Below, piece by piece: positions 1 to 5,746 of a stretch of 5,746 nucleotides of DNA. The notes below the pieces were generated by a model. It searched no databases, was not told the DNA's origin, and worked only from the letters and a program-made list of their open reading frames with translations. The translations under genes were made by a program, and so were the position numbers. Origin of the DNA: an uncultured Collinsella sp. (GTDB taxonomy: Bacteria > Actinomycetota > Coriobacteriia > Coriobacteriales > Coriobacteriaceae); NCBI GenBank assembly GCA_958419975.1, contig CATZIG010000130.1, positions 1 through 5,746 of the forward strand, read 5' to 3'. Numbering within the stretch: position 1 is the stretch's first letter; every line of letters begins with the position of its first letter.

Positions 1-1
1 C

Positions 2-2287
2 AAGCAGATCACCCACAAGCAGCCCAAGAAGGACTCGAAGGCCCTGCTCGAGGGTCGTCCCGTCTACACGGGCGACCTGGTGCCCGCCGGCGCCCTGATC
101 GTCAAGCTCAAGCGCAGCCCCTATGCCCGCGCCAAGATCCGCTCCATCGATACGTCGCGCGCCCTGAAGGTGCCCGGCGTGGTGGGCGTCTACACCTACG
201 AGGACGTGCCCCAGCGGCGCTTTACCATTGCCGGCCAGAGCTATCCGCAGCCGAGTCCCTACGACCGCCTGATTCTCGAGAACCTCGTCCGTTACCAAAA
301 CGAGGAGGTGGCGATCGTCGCCGCCGAGACCGAGGAGGCTGCCGACAAGGCGCTCAAGCTCATCAAGGTCGACTATGAGGTGCTCGAGCCGCTGCTCGAC
401 TTTACCCAGGCGCTCGATAACGACATCGTGGTCCACCCCGAGGGCGACGTGACCTTTATGTTCCCGCAGGGCGGCGACGTTGCTCGCAACCTGGTGTGCA
501 GCGGCACGAGCGACCTTGGCGACCTTGACGAGGCCTTCGCCCAGAGCGATATCGTCTTTGAGCGCACCTACACCAGCCAGGCCACGCAGACCGCGCCCAT
601 GGAGACCTTCCGCGCCTTCGCGACGACCGACGCGTTCGGGCGAATCTCGGTGACCACCTCCACGCAGGTGCCCTTCCACGTGCGCCGCATGGTCGCGCAG
701 TCGCTCGATATCCCGCAGTCGCAGGTGCAGGTCATTAAGCCGCGCATCGGCGGCGGCTTTGGCTCCAAGCAGACGGGCTGCTGCGAGATCTTCGTTGCGT
801 TTGTGACGCAGCAGACCGGCCGTCCGAGCTACTGCTGCTACACCCGCGAGGAGACCATCACCGCGGGCAATTCGCGCCACCAGATGCAGATGACCGTCAA
901 GCTGGGCGCCATGAACGACGGCACCATCACGGCCATCGATCTACATACACTGTCCAACGCCGGCGCGTACGGCGAGCACGCCACCACGACGATCGGCCTT
1001 TCGGGCCACAAGAGCCTGCCCATCTACAACCATGTGAAGGCGAGCCGCTTTAGCTGGGACGCCGTCTACACCAATACCAACCGCGGCGGTGCGTATCGCG
1101 GCTACGGTGCCACCCAGGGCCAGTTTGCCGTTGAGAGCGCCGTCAACGAGCTTGCCGACATGCTGCACATGGATCCCGCCGACCTGCGCCTTAAGAACAT
1201 CGTGCGCGAGGGCGAGATTATGCCGCAGTACTACAACGAGAAGCTCAACGCCTGCGCGCTCGACCGCTGCCTGCTGCGCGCGATGGACATGATCGGTTGG
1301 CGCGACAAGCCGCTAGCCGTCGACCTGGGCGACCGCGTGCGCGCCCTGGGCTGTGCGCTCACCATGCAGGGCTCGGGCATTTCCAACGTGGACATCGCCG
1401 GCATCGACATGCGCCTGGAAGAGGACGGCTTCATTACCATCGGTACCGGTGCCACCGATAACGGCATGGGCGTCGATACGATTCTGGCGCAGATTGCCGC
1501 CGAGGAGCTGGGCGTGGAGAGCTCGCTGATCGTGGTGCGCGGCGTGGACACCGACGTGTCGCCGTTCGATGCCGGCTCGTACGCGAGCTCGGGCACGTAC
1601 GTGACGGGTCTGGCAGCCAAGAACGCCGCGACGGAGCTGCGCGAGAAGATCTGCGCCAAGGCTGCCCAGATGTGGGACGTGGACGCTGCCGACGTGGTCT
1701 TCGATGGCCAGTACGTGCGCCTGTCCGACGAGCGTGCCGCGCGCGAGCAGAACCGCTACCTCACGCTGCGCGACTTTGCCAACCTGTGCGTCAAGAACAT
1801 CGCGGGCGGTGACGCGCTCACCTCGCATGCCTCTGCCTGCCTGCCCGTTTCGCCTCCGCCGTTTATGGCCGGCATTGCCGAGGTCGAGGTCGATAAGGCC
1901 ACCGGCAAGGTGACCGTGGTGGACTACGCGGCGGCTGTGGACTGCGGCACCGTGATCAACGAGGCACTCGCGCGCGTCCAGGCCGAGGGCGGCATTGCCC
2001 AGGGTATCGGCCACGCGCTCTACGAGATCGTCGAGCACGACGACCGCGGTCGCCTGCGCACCGGCAACTTTATGAGCTACAAGCTGCCCACGCGCCTGGA
2101 TATCGGCAGCATTCGCGTGGCCTTTGAGCCGAGCTACGAGCCGACGGGTCCGTTTGGTGCCAAGTCGATCGGCGAGGTCGTCATCAACACGCCGCTCGCC
2201 GCCGTCGCCTCGGCCGTGGCGCACGCCACCGGCCACCAGGTTCGCTCGCTGCCGATCACGCCCGAGAAGGCCCTGCTGGGGGAGTAG
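2..2287 (+). CDS. Xanthine dehydrogenase-family molybdopterin-binding subunit (5' partial)
   Basis: Large catalytic subunit of a molybdenum hydroxylase. The family hydroxylates purines, N-heterocycles or aldehydes at a Mo-pterin centre and passes electrons to separate 2Fe-2S and FAD subunits in the cytoplasm. The frame is open to the left edge, and the first visible residues already belong to the protein, so the GTG at 80 is not the start. About 761 residues are visible; related subunits have about 750-780, so only a few to perhaps 20 are missing. Residues 18-130 are the hammerhead domain (GRPVYTGDL, RSPYARAKI). The Mo-pterin domain follows with APME (198-201), GGGFGSKQ (250-257), AYRGYG (364-369), VDCGTVIN with EGGIAQGIGHAL, and GAKSIGE, whose Glu725 is the expected catalytic base. 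The style is closest to enterobacterial XdhA, but the substrate cannot be assigned. TAG stop, then an intrinsic terminator 24 nt on, so this is the last gene of its operon. Confidence 0.93.
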   Translation, partial: KQITHKQPKKDSKALLEGRPVYTGDLVPAGALIVKLKRSPYARAKIRSIDTSRALKVPGVVGVYTYEDVPQRRFTIAGQSYPQPSPYDRLILENLVRYQNEEVAIVAAETEEAADKALKLIKVDYEVLEPLLDFTQALDNDIVVHPEGDVTFMFPQGGDVARNLVCSGTSDLGDLDEAFAQSDIVFERTYTSQATQTAPMETFRAFATTDAFGRISVTTSTQVPFHVRRMVAQSLDIPQSQVQVIKPRIGGGFGSKQTGCCEIFVAFVTQQTGRPSYCCYTREETITAGNSRHQMQMTVKLGAMNDGTITAIDLHTLSNAGAYGEHATTTIGLSGHKSLPIYNHVKASRFSWDAVYTNTNRGGAYRGYGATQGQFAVESAVNELADMLHMDPADLRLKNIVREGEIMPQYYNEKLNACALDRCLLRAMDMIGWRDKPLAVDLGDRVRALGCALTMQGSGISNVDIAGIDMRLEEDGFITIGTGATDNGMGVDTILAQIAAEELGVESSLIVVRGVDTDVSPFDAGSYASSGTYVTGLAAKNAATELREKICAKAAQMWDVDAADVVFDGQYVRLSDERAAREQNRYLTLRDFANLCVKNIAGGDALTSHASACLPVSPPPFMAGIAEVEVDKATGKVTVVDYAAAVDCGTVINEALARVQAEGGIAQGIGHALYEIVEHDDRGRLRTGNFMSYKLPTRLDIGSIRVAFEPSYEPTGPFGAKSIGEVVINTPLAAVASAVAHATGHQVRSLPITPEKALLGE

Positions 2288-2311
2288 CGGGTCAGCGAAC
2301 AAGTCGTAATT

Positions 2312-2341
2312 GGCGGGGCGGGACAACTCGCCCCGCCTTTT
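2312..2341 (+). terminator. Intrinsic terminator of the molybdenum hydroxylase gene
   Basis: A perfect 9-bp GC stem, GGCGGGGCG (2312-2320) with CGCCCCGCC (2329-2337), encloses an 8-nt loop that can close by one further G-U pair. It is followed directly by TTTT (2338-2341). It begins 24 nt after the stop codon and faces the same way as the gene. It separates the metabolic locus from the tRNA and protein quality-control genes. Confidence 0.88.
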
Positions 2342-2399
2342 GCACTCGTGGTGAGGTCGTGAGCCTGTAAAAGGTGCGCGTGCGCTTGCCGTTCGTATC

Positions 2400-2408
2400 T
2401 GCTATCAT
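2400..2408 (+). promoter_or_regulatory. Extended -10 promoter for tRNA-Leu
   Basis: TGCTATCAT combines the TGn extended element with TATCAT, a 5-of-6 match to the TATAAT -10 box. The predicted transcription start, around 2414-2416, lies about 13 nt before the mature tRNA, a typical short tRNA leader. No good -35 box is seen at 16-18 nt spacing (TTGCCG at 2386-2391 is too close), which fits an extended -10 promoter. The preceding terminator means that the tRNA needs its own promoter. Inferred from motif and position only. Confidence 0.5.
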
Positions 2409-2427
2409 TCCTAGTCTGTGCGCTCAT

Positions 2428-2511
2428 GCGGGCGTGGCGGAATTGGTAGACGCGCCAGATTTAGGTTCTGGTGGGATTCCCGTGAAGGTTCGAGTCCTTT
2501 CGCCCGCACCA
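2428..2511 (+). tRNA. tRNA-Leu, anticodon UAG
   Basis: Complete class II tRNA with encoded CCA (2509-2511). The acceptor stem GCGGGCG (2428-2434) pairs perfectly with CGCCCGC (2501-2507), with discriminator A at 2508. The D-stem GCG/CGC encloses a GG-containing loop. The anticodon stem CCAGA/TCTGG is perfect and carries loop TTTAGGT, so the anticodon is TAG (2462-2464), reading CUA and probably other CUN leucine codons. The long variable arm (GGG ATT CCC, 2473-2481) is the leucine hallmark. The T-stem GAAGG/CCTTT has one G-U pair, and its loop is TTCGAGT. No clear terminator follows, so the transcript could run into tig. Confidence 0.97.
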
Positions 2512-2548
2512 TCGCACCTGCGTCGGCCCTGGCCGTCGCGACACTTTG

Positions 2549-2577
2549 TTGCATATAGGTACCAGCACCTCAGATAA
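2549..2577 (+). promoter_or_regulatory. Possible weak tig promoter
   Basis: The 91 nt between the tRNA and tig contain TTGCAT (2549-2554, matching only the TTG of a -35 box) and an AGATAAG stretch (2572-2578) about 17-18 nt downstream that could act as a -10. A start near 2584 would leave a leader of about 20 nt carrying the AGGAGG ribosome-binding site. A TATAGG at 2554-2559 is an alternative -10. Neither is strong, and readthrough from the tRNA promoter is equally possible. Confidence 0.2.
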
Positions 2578-2590
2578 GCTGGGCAGTATG

Positions 2591-2596
2591 AGGAGG
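2591..2596 (+). promoter_or_regulatory. Shine-Dalgarno of tig
   Basis: Perfect AGGAGG. It lies 6 nt before TTG 2603 but only 3 nt before GTG 2600, so its spacing favours the TTG start. It also overlaps the codons just after an in-frame ATG at 2588. That argues against the ATG as start, because a strong ribosome-binding site would then lie inside the coding sequence. Confidence 0.75.
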
Positions 2597-2602
2597 AACG
2601 TG

Positions 2603-3901
2603 TTGAACATCACCGCTTCTGACGTCAAGGACGCCAAGCTCACCGCTACGGTCACCATCCCGGCCGCCGACGTCGACGCCGCGATCAAGAAGGCCTACAA
2701 GGACACCGCCAAGAAGTACCGCTTCCCGGGCTTCCGTGCCGGCAAGGCCCCCCGTCCGGTCATCGACTCCGCTCTTGGCGCCGAGGCTACCCTCGCTCAG
2801 GCCACCAACGACCTGATCGCCGCCAACGAGCCCGCCGTCCTCAACGAGCTGGACATCGTCCCCACCAAGAACGGTGACTACAAGGAGCTCGACCTCGCCA
2901 AGGATCACGAGGACTACACCTACACCGTCGAGTTCTCCCTGCGTCCCGCCGCTGAACTCTCCTCCTTCGACGCTGTCGAGATCGAGATGCCCCCTGCGGA
3001 GGTCACCGAGTCTGAGATTAACAACCAGGTCGAGATGCTCCTCAACTACCGTGCCACCTTCGAGGACGTCGAGGGTCGCGCCGTCGAGGCCGAGGATTAC
3101 GTCACTGTCGACCTCAAGGCCGTCGAGAACGCCGACAACTTTGCCGCCGAGGGCCGTATGCTCATCGCCGGTAGCGACAGCAACCCCAAGGAGTTCAACG
3201 AGGCCCTGATCGGCGCTAACGTTGACGACGTCAAGACCGTCACCTGGACCGACGAGGTCGAGGAGGGCGAGGAGGCCGAGACCCACACCGTCGAGGTCAC
3301 CGTCAAGGGCATCAAGGTCCGCAACACCCCCGAGCTCACCGACGAGCTCGTCAAGTCCGACTTTGGCTTCGACAGCATCGACGCTATGCGCGACGCCATC
3401 AAGATCGAGATCGAGCAGGACAAGGCTTCCCGCCTGCCGGCCGAGAAGGAGAACCGTTGCGTCTCCGCTCTCGCCGAGCGTCTGCAGCTCGACGAGATGG
3501 ACGCCGACTACGAGCAGTCCGTCTTTGAGGAGCTTGGCCAGAACTTCCTGTCCAATCTCGCTGCCCGCGGCATGACTCTGGACACCTGGCTGCCCGCTTC
3601 CGGTCTGACCATGGAGCAGTTCATCGGCGACCTGCACAAGCAGGCCAACGACGTTGCCCGTGAGTCCCTGGCTCTGGACGCCCTCGCCCGTGAGCTCAAG
3701 ATTGAGGTTACCGAGGACGACATCAACGCCGAGTTCGAGAAGGCCGGCGTCAAGGACGTCGAGGCTTCCAAGGCCGAGTTCATTGCCGATGGCCGCATGC
3801 CTGCCGTCCGCGAGTCCATCCGTCGCTCCAAGGCCGTCGACCACCTGGTCGAGAACGCCAAGGTGACCGAGGTCGACGAGACCGCCAAGGACGCCGAGTA
3901 A
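2603..3901 (+). CDS. tig: Trigger factor (ribosome-associated chaperone)
   Basis: Binds the ribosome near the exit tunnel and shelters nascent chains. With TTG 2603 as start the protein has 432 residues, the same length as the E. coli protein, and begins MNITASDVKD after a well-placed AGGAGG. In-frame alternatives are GTG 2600, ATG 2588 and a weak TTG 2546. The N-terminal ribosome-docking domain (about 1-115) carries the signature FPGFRAGKAP, with G43-F44-R45 placed as in E. coli; Ala46 replaces the Lys of the E. coli FRK loop, while Lys48 is present. Residues about 160-240 are an FKBP-like domain (DYVTVDLKAV to VTVKGIKV), shortened and lacking the usual SFIPGFE-like segment. The remaining helical part, to about 420, forms the chaperone arms. 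The protein is acidic with one Cys. Its codons favour GTC, CTC and TCC more than the upstream gene, as expected for high expression. clpP-clpX follow. Confidence 0.95.
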   Translation: MNITASDVKDAKLTATVTIPAADVDAAIKKAYKDTAKKYRFPGFRAGKAPRPVIDSALGAEATLAQATNDLIAANEPAVLNELDIVPTKNGDYKELDLAKDHEDYTYTVEFSLRPAAELSSFDAVEIEMPPAEVTESEINNQVEMLLNYRATFEDVEGRAVEAEDYVTVDLKAVENADNFAAEGRMLIAGSDSNPKEFNEALIGANVDDVKTVTWTDEVEEGEEAETHTVEVTVKGIKVRNTPELTDELVKSDFGFDSIDAMRDAIKIEIEQDKASRLPAEKENRCVSALAERLQLDEMDADYEQSVFEELGQNFLSNLAARGMTLDTWLPASGLTMEQFIGDLHKQANDVARESLALDALARELKIEVTEDDINAEFEKAGVKDVEASKAEFIADGRMPAVRESIRRSKAVDHLVENAKVTEVDETAKDAE

Positions 3902-3977
3902 TTCTCGCCACCTTGCCCGCGAGCGCATGCGTGCGCCCGTGATGGGGTAAAGTTATACACCGGTTATCCGGTTGCTT

Positions 3978-4022
3978 CGTACGGTGCCAGCCAATGCATA
4001 GCATGCGGGCACCGTACGTTTA
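3978..4022 (+). terminator. Perfect 11-bp inverted repeat, probable tig terminator or clpP leader hairpin
   Basis: CGTACGGTGCC (3978-3988) pairs without mismatch with GGCACCGTACG (4008-4018) across a 19-nt loop. The loop can itself fold, ATGC (3994-3997) with GCAT (4001-4004). A short TTTAT follows the stem, so intrinsic termination after tig is plausible but the T-run is weak. The stem ends 46 nt before the clpP start, so it could instead be a partial attenuator, an mRNA-stabilising hairpin, or a DNA operator. It does not match CIRCE, HAIR or CtsR consensus repeats. Confidence 0.5.
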
Positions 4023-4054
4023 TCTAGAACCAATTTGGTCCGCAAGAGAGAAAT

Positions 4055-4058
4055 GGAG
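4055..4058 (+). promoter_or_regulatory. Shine-Dalgarno of clpP
   Basis: GGAG lies 6 nt before ATG 4065. The other in-frame ATGs are less well served: 4059 directly abuts this site, and 4053 overlaps it and has only a weak purine run (AGAGA) upstream. This decides the start of clpP. Confidence 0.6.
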
Positions 4059-4064
4059 ATGCGT

Positions 4065-4685
4065 ATGATCGCTAAGTTCGATTCCGCCCTCGTGCCATAC
4101 GTTATCGAGCAGACGCCGCGCGGCGAGCGCAGCTACGATATCTATTCGCGCCTGCTCAACGACCGCATCATCTTCTTGGGCGAGGAGATCAACTCCGTCA
4201 GCGCCAACCTGGTCGTTGCCCAGCTGCTGCATCTTGAGAGCCAGGATGCCGAGAAGGATATCTCGCTCTACATCAATTCGCCCGGTGGCGAGGTCTACTC
4301 CGGCCTGGCGATTCTTGACACCATGAACTTCATTAAGCCGCAGGTCTCCACCATTTGCGTCGGCATGGCCGCGTCTATGGCCGCTGTGCTGCTTTCGGCC
4401 GGCGCCAAGGGCAAGCGCTTCTGCCTGCCGCACTCCAAGGTCATGATTCACCAGCCCAGCGGCGGTGCCCAGGGTCAGCAGACCGAGATTGAGATCGTTG
4501 CCGAGGAGATCAAGAAGACCCGTCGCGAGCTCAACCAGATCCTGTCCGACGCCTCGGGCCAGCCCATCGAGAAGGTCCAGGCCGATACCGAGCGCGACAA
4601 CTACCTGACCGCTGCCGAGGCCCTCGACTACGGCTTGATTGACCGTATCGTCACCTCGCGCGATCTCGCCGCGAAGGATGCCTAG
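4065..4685 (+). CDS. clpP: ATP-dependent Clp protease proteolytic subunit ClpP
   Basis: Serine peptidase that assembles into a two-ring, 14-subunit chamber and degrades chains fed by ClpX or another Clp ATPase. Start ATG 4065 gives 206 residues, within the usual 193-207, and places the family N-terminus SALVPYVIEQTPRGERSYDI right after a short leader. ATG 4053 and 4059 are alternatives with poorer ribosome-binding sites. The catalytic triad is intact: Ser104 in GMAASMA, His129 in MIHQP and Asp178 in ERDNYLTA. The substrate-strand loop NSPGGEV (71-77), the handle helix and the QxxTE segment (QQTEIEI) are also present, so this should be active. A single clpP is seen here, unlike the tandem clpP1-clpP2 of mycobacteria; another copy elsewhere cannot be excluded. 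It is followed by clpX after one base. No convincing promoter was found in the 163-nt upstream gap. Confidence 0.97.
   Translation: MIAKFDSALVPYVIEQTPRGERSYDIYSRLLNDRIIFLGEEINSVSANLVVAQLLHLESQDAEKDISLYINSPGGEVYSGLAILDTMNFIKPQVSTICVGMAASMAAVLLSAGAKGKRFCLPHSKVMIHQPSGGAQGQQTEIEIVAEEIKKTRRELNQILSDASGQPIEKVQADTERDNYLTAAEALDYGLIDRIVTSRDLAAKDA
4674..4678 (+). promoter_or_regulatory. Shine-Dalgarno of clpX inside the clpP end
   Basis: AAGGA in the last codons of clpP lies 8 nt before ATG 4687. A second in-frame ATG at 4699 has an AGGA only 3 nt upstream, so 4687 is preferred. The location inside clpP and the single-base gap suggest translational coupling of the two subunits. Confidence 0.55.
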
Positions 4686-4686
4686 G

Positions 4687-5746
4687 ATGGCAGGAAACAT
4701 GCAGGACAACTTTGACGAGAACGGCAACCCTATCCGCTGCTCCTTCTGCGGAAAAGAGCAGGGCCAGGTCCGTCGCCTCGTAAAGGGCCCGACCAACATC
4801 TTTATCTGTGACGAGTGCGTCGCCGCTTGCTCCGAGATTCTGGAGGAGTCGCTGGCTTCGGACTTTATGGACGCTGCCCGCAACGGCAAGCTGCCAGGCT
4901 TCCTCAACGACCACGGCCAGGCTGCTGGGCAGCCCGCCGTGGACCCCGAGACCGAGGGCTTTGAGCTCGAGGACGACCGCCAGGTCATCACGCACGTGCC
5001 GACGCCGCACGAGATCTATGACGAGCTTTCGGCCTATGTCATGGGTCAGGAGGACGCCAAGCGCGCTATGTCGGTTGCCGTGTACAACCACTATCGCCGC
5101 GTGATCGAGGGCGGCGCTGCGGTGTCCGCTTTTGACGGCGGCATGGGCTCGCAGTTCGACAACGATATGGACGAGGTGGAGCTCGCCAAGTCCAACATCT
5201 TGCTGCTCGGTCCCACTGGTACCGGCAAGACCCTGTTGGCCCAGACGCTCGCGCGCATCCTCGAGGTGCCGTTTGCCATCGCCGATGCCACCGCACTCAC
5301 CGAGGCCGGTTACGTGGGCGAGGATGTTGAGAACATCCTGCTCAAGCTCATCAACGCTGCCGATGGCGATATTGAGCGCGCGCAGGTTGGCATTATCTAC
5401 GTGGACGAGATCGATAAGATCGCCCGCAAGGCCGAGAACCTTTCTATTACCCGCGACGTTTCGGGCGAGGGCGTTCAGCAGGCGCTGCTTAAGATTCTTG
5501 AGGGCACGGTGGCAAGCGTTCCGCCCACCGGCGGCCGCAAGCATCCCCAGCAGGAGCTGCTGCAGATCGACACGACCAACATCCTGTTCATCTGCGGTGG
5601 TGCCTTTGTGGGTCTGGACAAGATCATCGCCGATCGCGTGGGCAACAAGGGCGTGGGCTTTAACTCCGAGATCGCCGGCCCCACCTCGGTCGACGAGAAC
5701 GATCTGCTGCGCCAGGTGCTCCCGCAGGACCTCAACGCCTTTGGCA
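4687..5746 (+). CDS. clpX: ATP-dependent Clp protease ATPase subunit ClpX (3' partial)
   Basis: AAA+ unfoldase that recognises tagged or misfolded proteins, threads them through its hexamer pore using ATP, and delivers them to ClpP. About 353 codons are visible; the small AAA+ subdomain and C-terminus lie beyond the edge. The N-terminal zinc-binding domain has Cys18, Cys21, Cys41 and Cys44 in the family spacing C-x2-C-x19-C-x2-C. The AAA+ module starts at VPTPHEI (104-110), with Walker A GPTGTGKT (175-182), pore-1 loop GYVG (208-211), Walker B IIYVDE (236-241), the RKH pore loop (284-286) and a VGF tripeptide (323-325) at the position of the ClpP-docking IGF loop. Two regions are longer than in E. 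coli as I recall it: the zinc-domain linker (about 35 residues, acidic) and a Gly/Asp-rich loop at 139-164. Starts at ATG 4687, one base after the clpP stop. Confidence 0.96.
   Translation, partial: MAGNMQDNFDENGNPIRCSFCGKEQGQVRRLVKGPTNIFICDECVAACSEILEESLASDFMDAARNGKLPGFLNDHGQAAGQPAVDPETEGFELEDDRQVITHVPTPHEIYDELSAYVMGQEDAKRAMSVAVYNHYRRVIEGGAAVSAFDGGMGSQFDNDMDEVELAKSNILLLGPTGTGKTLLAQTLARILEVPFAIADATALTEAGYVGEDVENILLKLINAADGDIERAQVGIIYVDEIDKIARKAENLSITRDVSGEGVQQALLKILEGTVASVPPTGGRKHPQQELLQIDTTNILFICGGAFVGLDKIIADRVGNKGVGFNSEIAGPTSVDENDLLRQVLPQDLNAFG

Noticed and set aside
80..82. GTG at 80 as start of the hydroxylase subunit
   Set aside because: The frame is open upstream to base 2, and those residues (ending GRPVYTGDL) match the conserved N-terminal region of the family. 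The real start is outside the window.
1313..2326. 337-codon open frame on the minus strand inside the hydroxylase gene
   Set aside because: Rich in Arg, His, Ala and Gly with no motif, and antisense to well-conserved Mo-pterin motifs. A GC-driven shadow; it also runs across the terminator.
2524..2535. CGGC-CCTG-GCCG hairpin after the tRNA as a terminator
   Set aside because: Only a 4-bp stem with no following T-run. The nearest T-rich stretch is about 10 nt away and short.
2374..2577. 67-codon frame spanning the tRNA
   Set aside because: It overlaps the whole tRNA-Leu gene, whose secondary structure is complete. No coding signal.
2570..3928. 452-codon open frame on the minus strand across the whole of tig
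   Set aside because: The translation is a low-complexity run of Leu, Val, Gly and Asp, the usual shadow of a GC-rich coding strand with C/G third positions. No ribosome-binding site or recognisable domain was seen, and the + strand is a clear trigger factor.
3923..3936. GCGCA-TGCG-TGCGC hairpin after tig as a terminator
   Set aside because: Five-bp stem with no T-run after it. The 11-bp repeat further down is a much better candidate.
3954..3959. TATACA as a clpP -10 box
   Set aside because: Only 4 of 6 matches, and no acceptable -35 sequence at 16-18 nt upstream. Not supported enough to list as a promoter.
4020..5544. Long minus-strand frames (4020-4991 and 4651-5544) over clpP and clpX
   Set aside because: They are antisense to catalytic and ATPase motifs and have shadow-like composition. 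They also overlap one another.

Overview
This window looks like a chromosomal segment of a high-GC gut actinobacterium of the class Coriobacteriia, most likely Collinsella or a close relative. That placement is an inference from the GC-rich third codon positions, the style of the proteins and the tig-clpP-clpX order. No database search was possible.

Layout, all on the + strand: (1) positions 2-2287 hold the molybdopterin-binding subunit of a xanthine-dehydrogenase-type molybdenum hydroxylase. Its N-terminus lies just outside the window, and it is closed by a strong intrinsic terminator (2312-2341). (2) A tRNA-Leu(UAG) gene with encoded CCA lies at 2428-2511, preceded by an extended -10 promoter. 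(3) tig, the trigger factor, runs from 2603 to 3901 and probably starts at a TTG codon behind a perfect AGGAGG. (4) A 163-nt gap holds a perfect 11-bp inverted repeat (3978-4018). (5) clpP (4065-4685) follows. (6) clpX begins one base after clpP, at 4687, and runs off the right edge after about 353 codons.

The right half is a protein quality-control cluster. Trigger factor receives nascent chains at the ribosome. ClpX unfolds tagged or damaged proteins and feeds them to the ClpP peptidase. clpP and clpX are almost certainly translated from one mRNA. tig may share this transcript or may be separated from it by the hairpin. The left half is unrelated metabolism, the end of a molybdenum hydroxylase locus whose FeS and FAD partners would lie upstream if present.

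No stretch over 300 bases lacks a gene. The gaps are about 140, 91 and 163 nt. I see no mobile element, CRISPR array, phage gene or broken gene, and no evidence of a wholly new system. The points most worth a second look are the tig-clpP inverted repeat, the substrate pocket of the molybdenum hydroxylase, the long acidic linker and extra loop in ClpX, and the reduced prolyl-isomerase domain of trigger factor.
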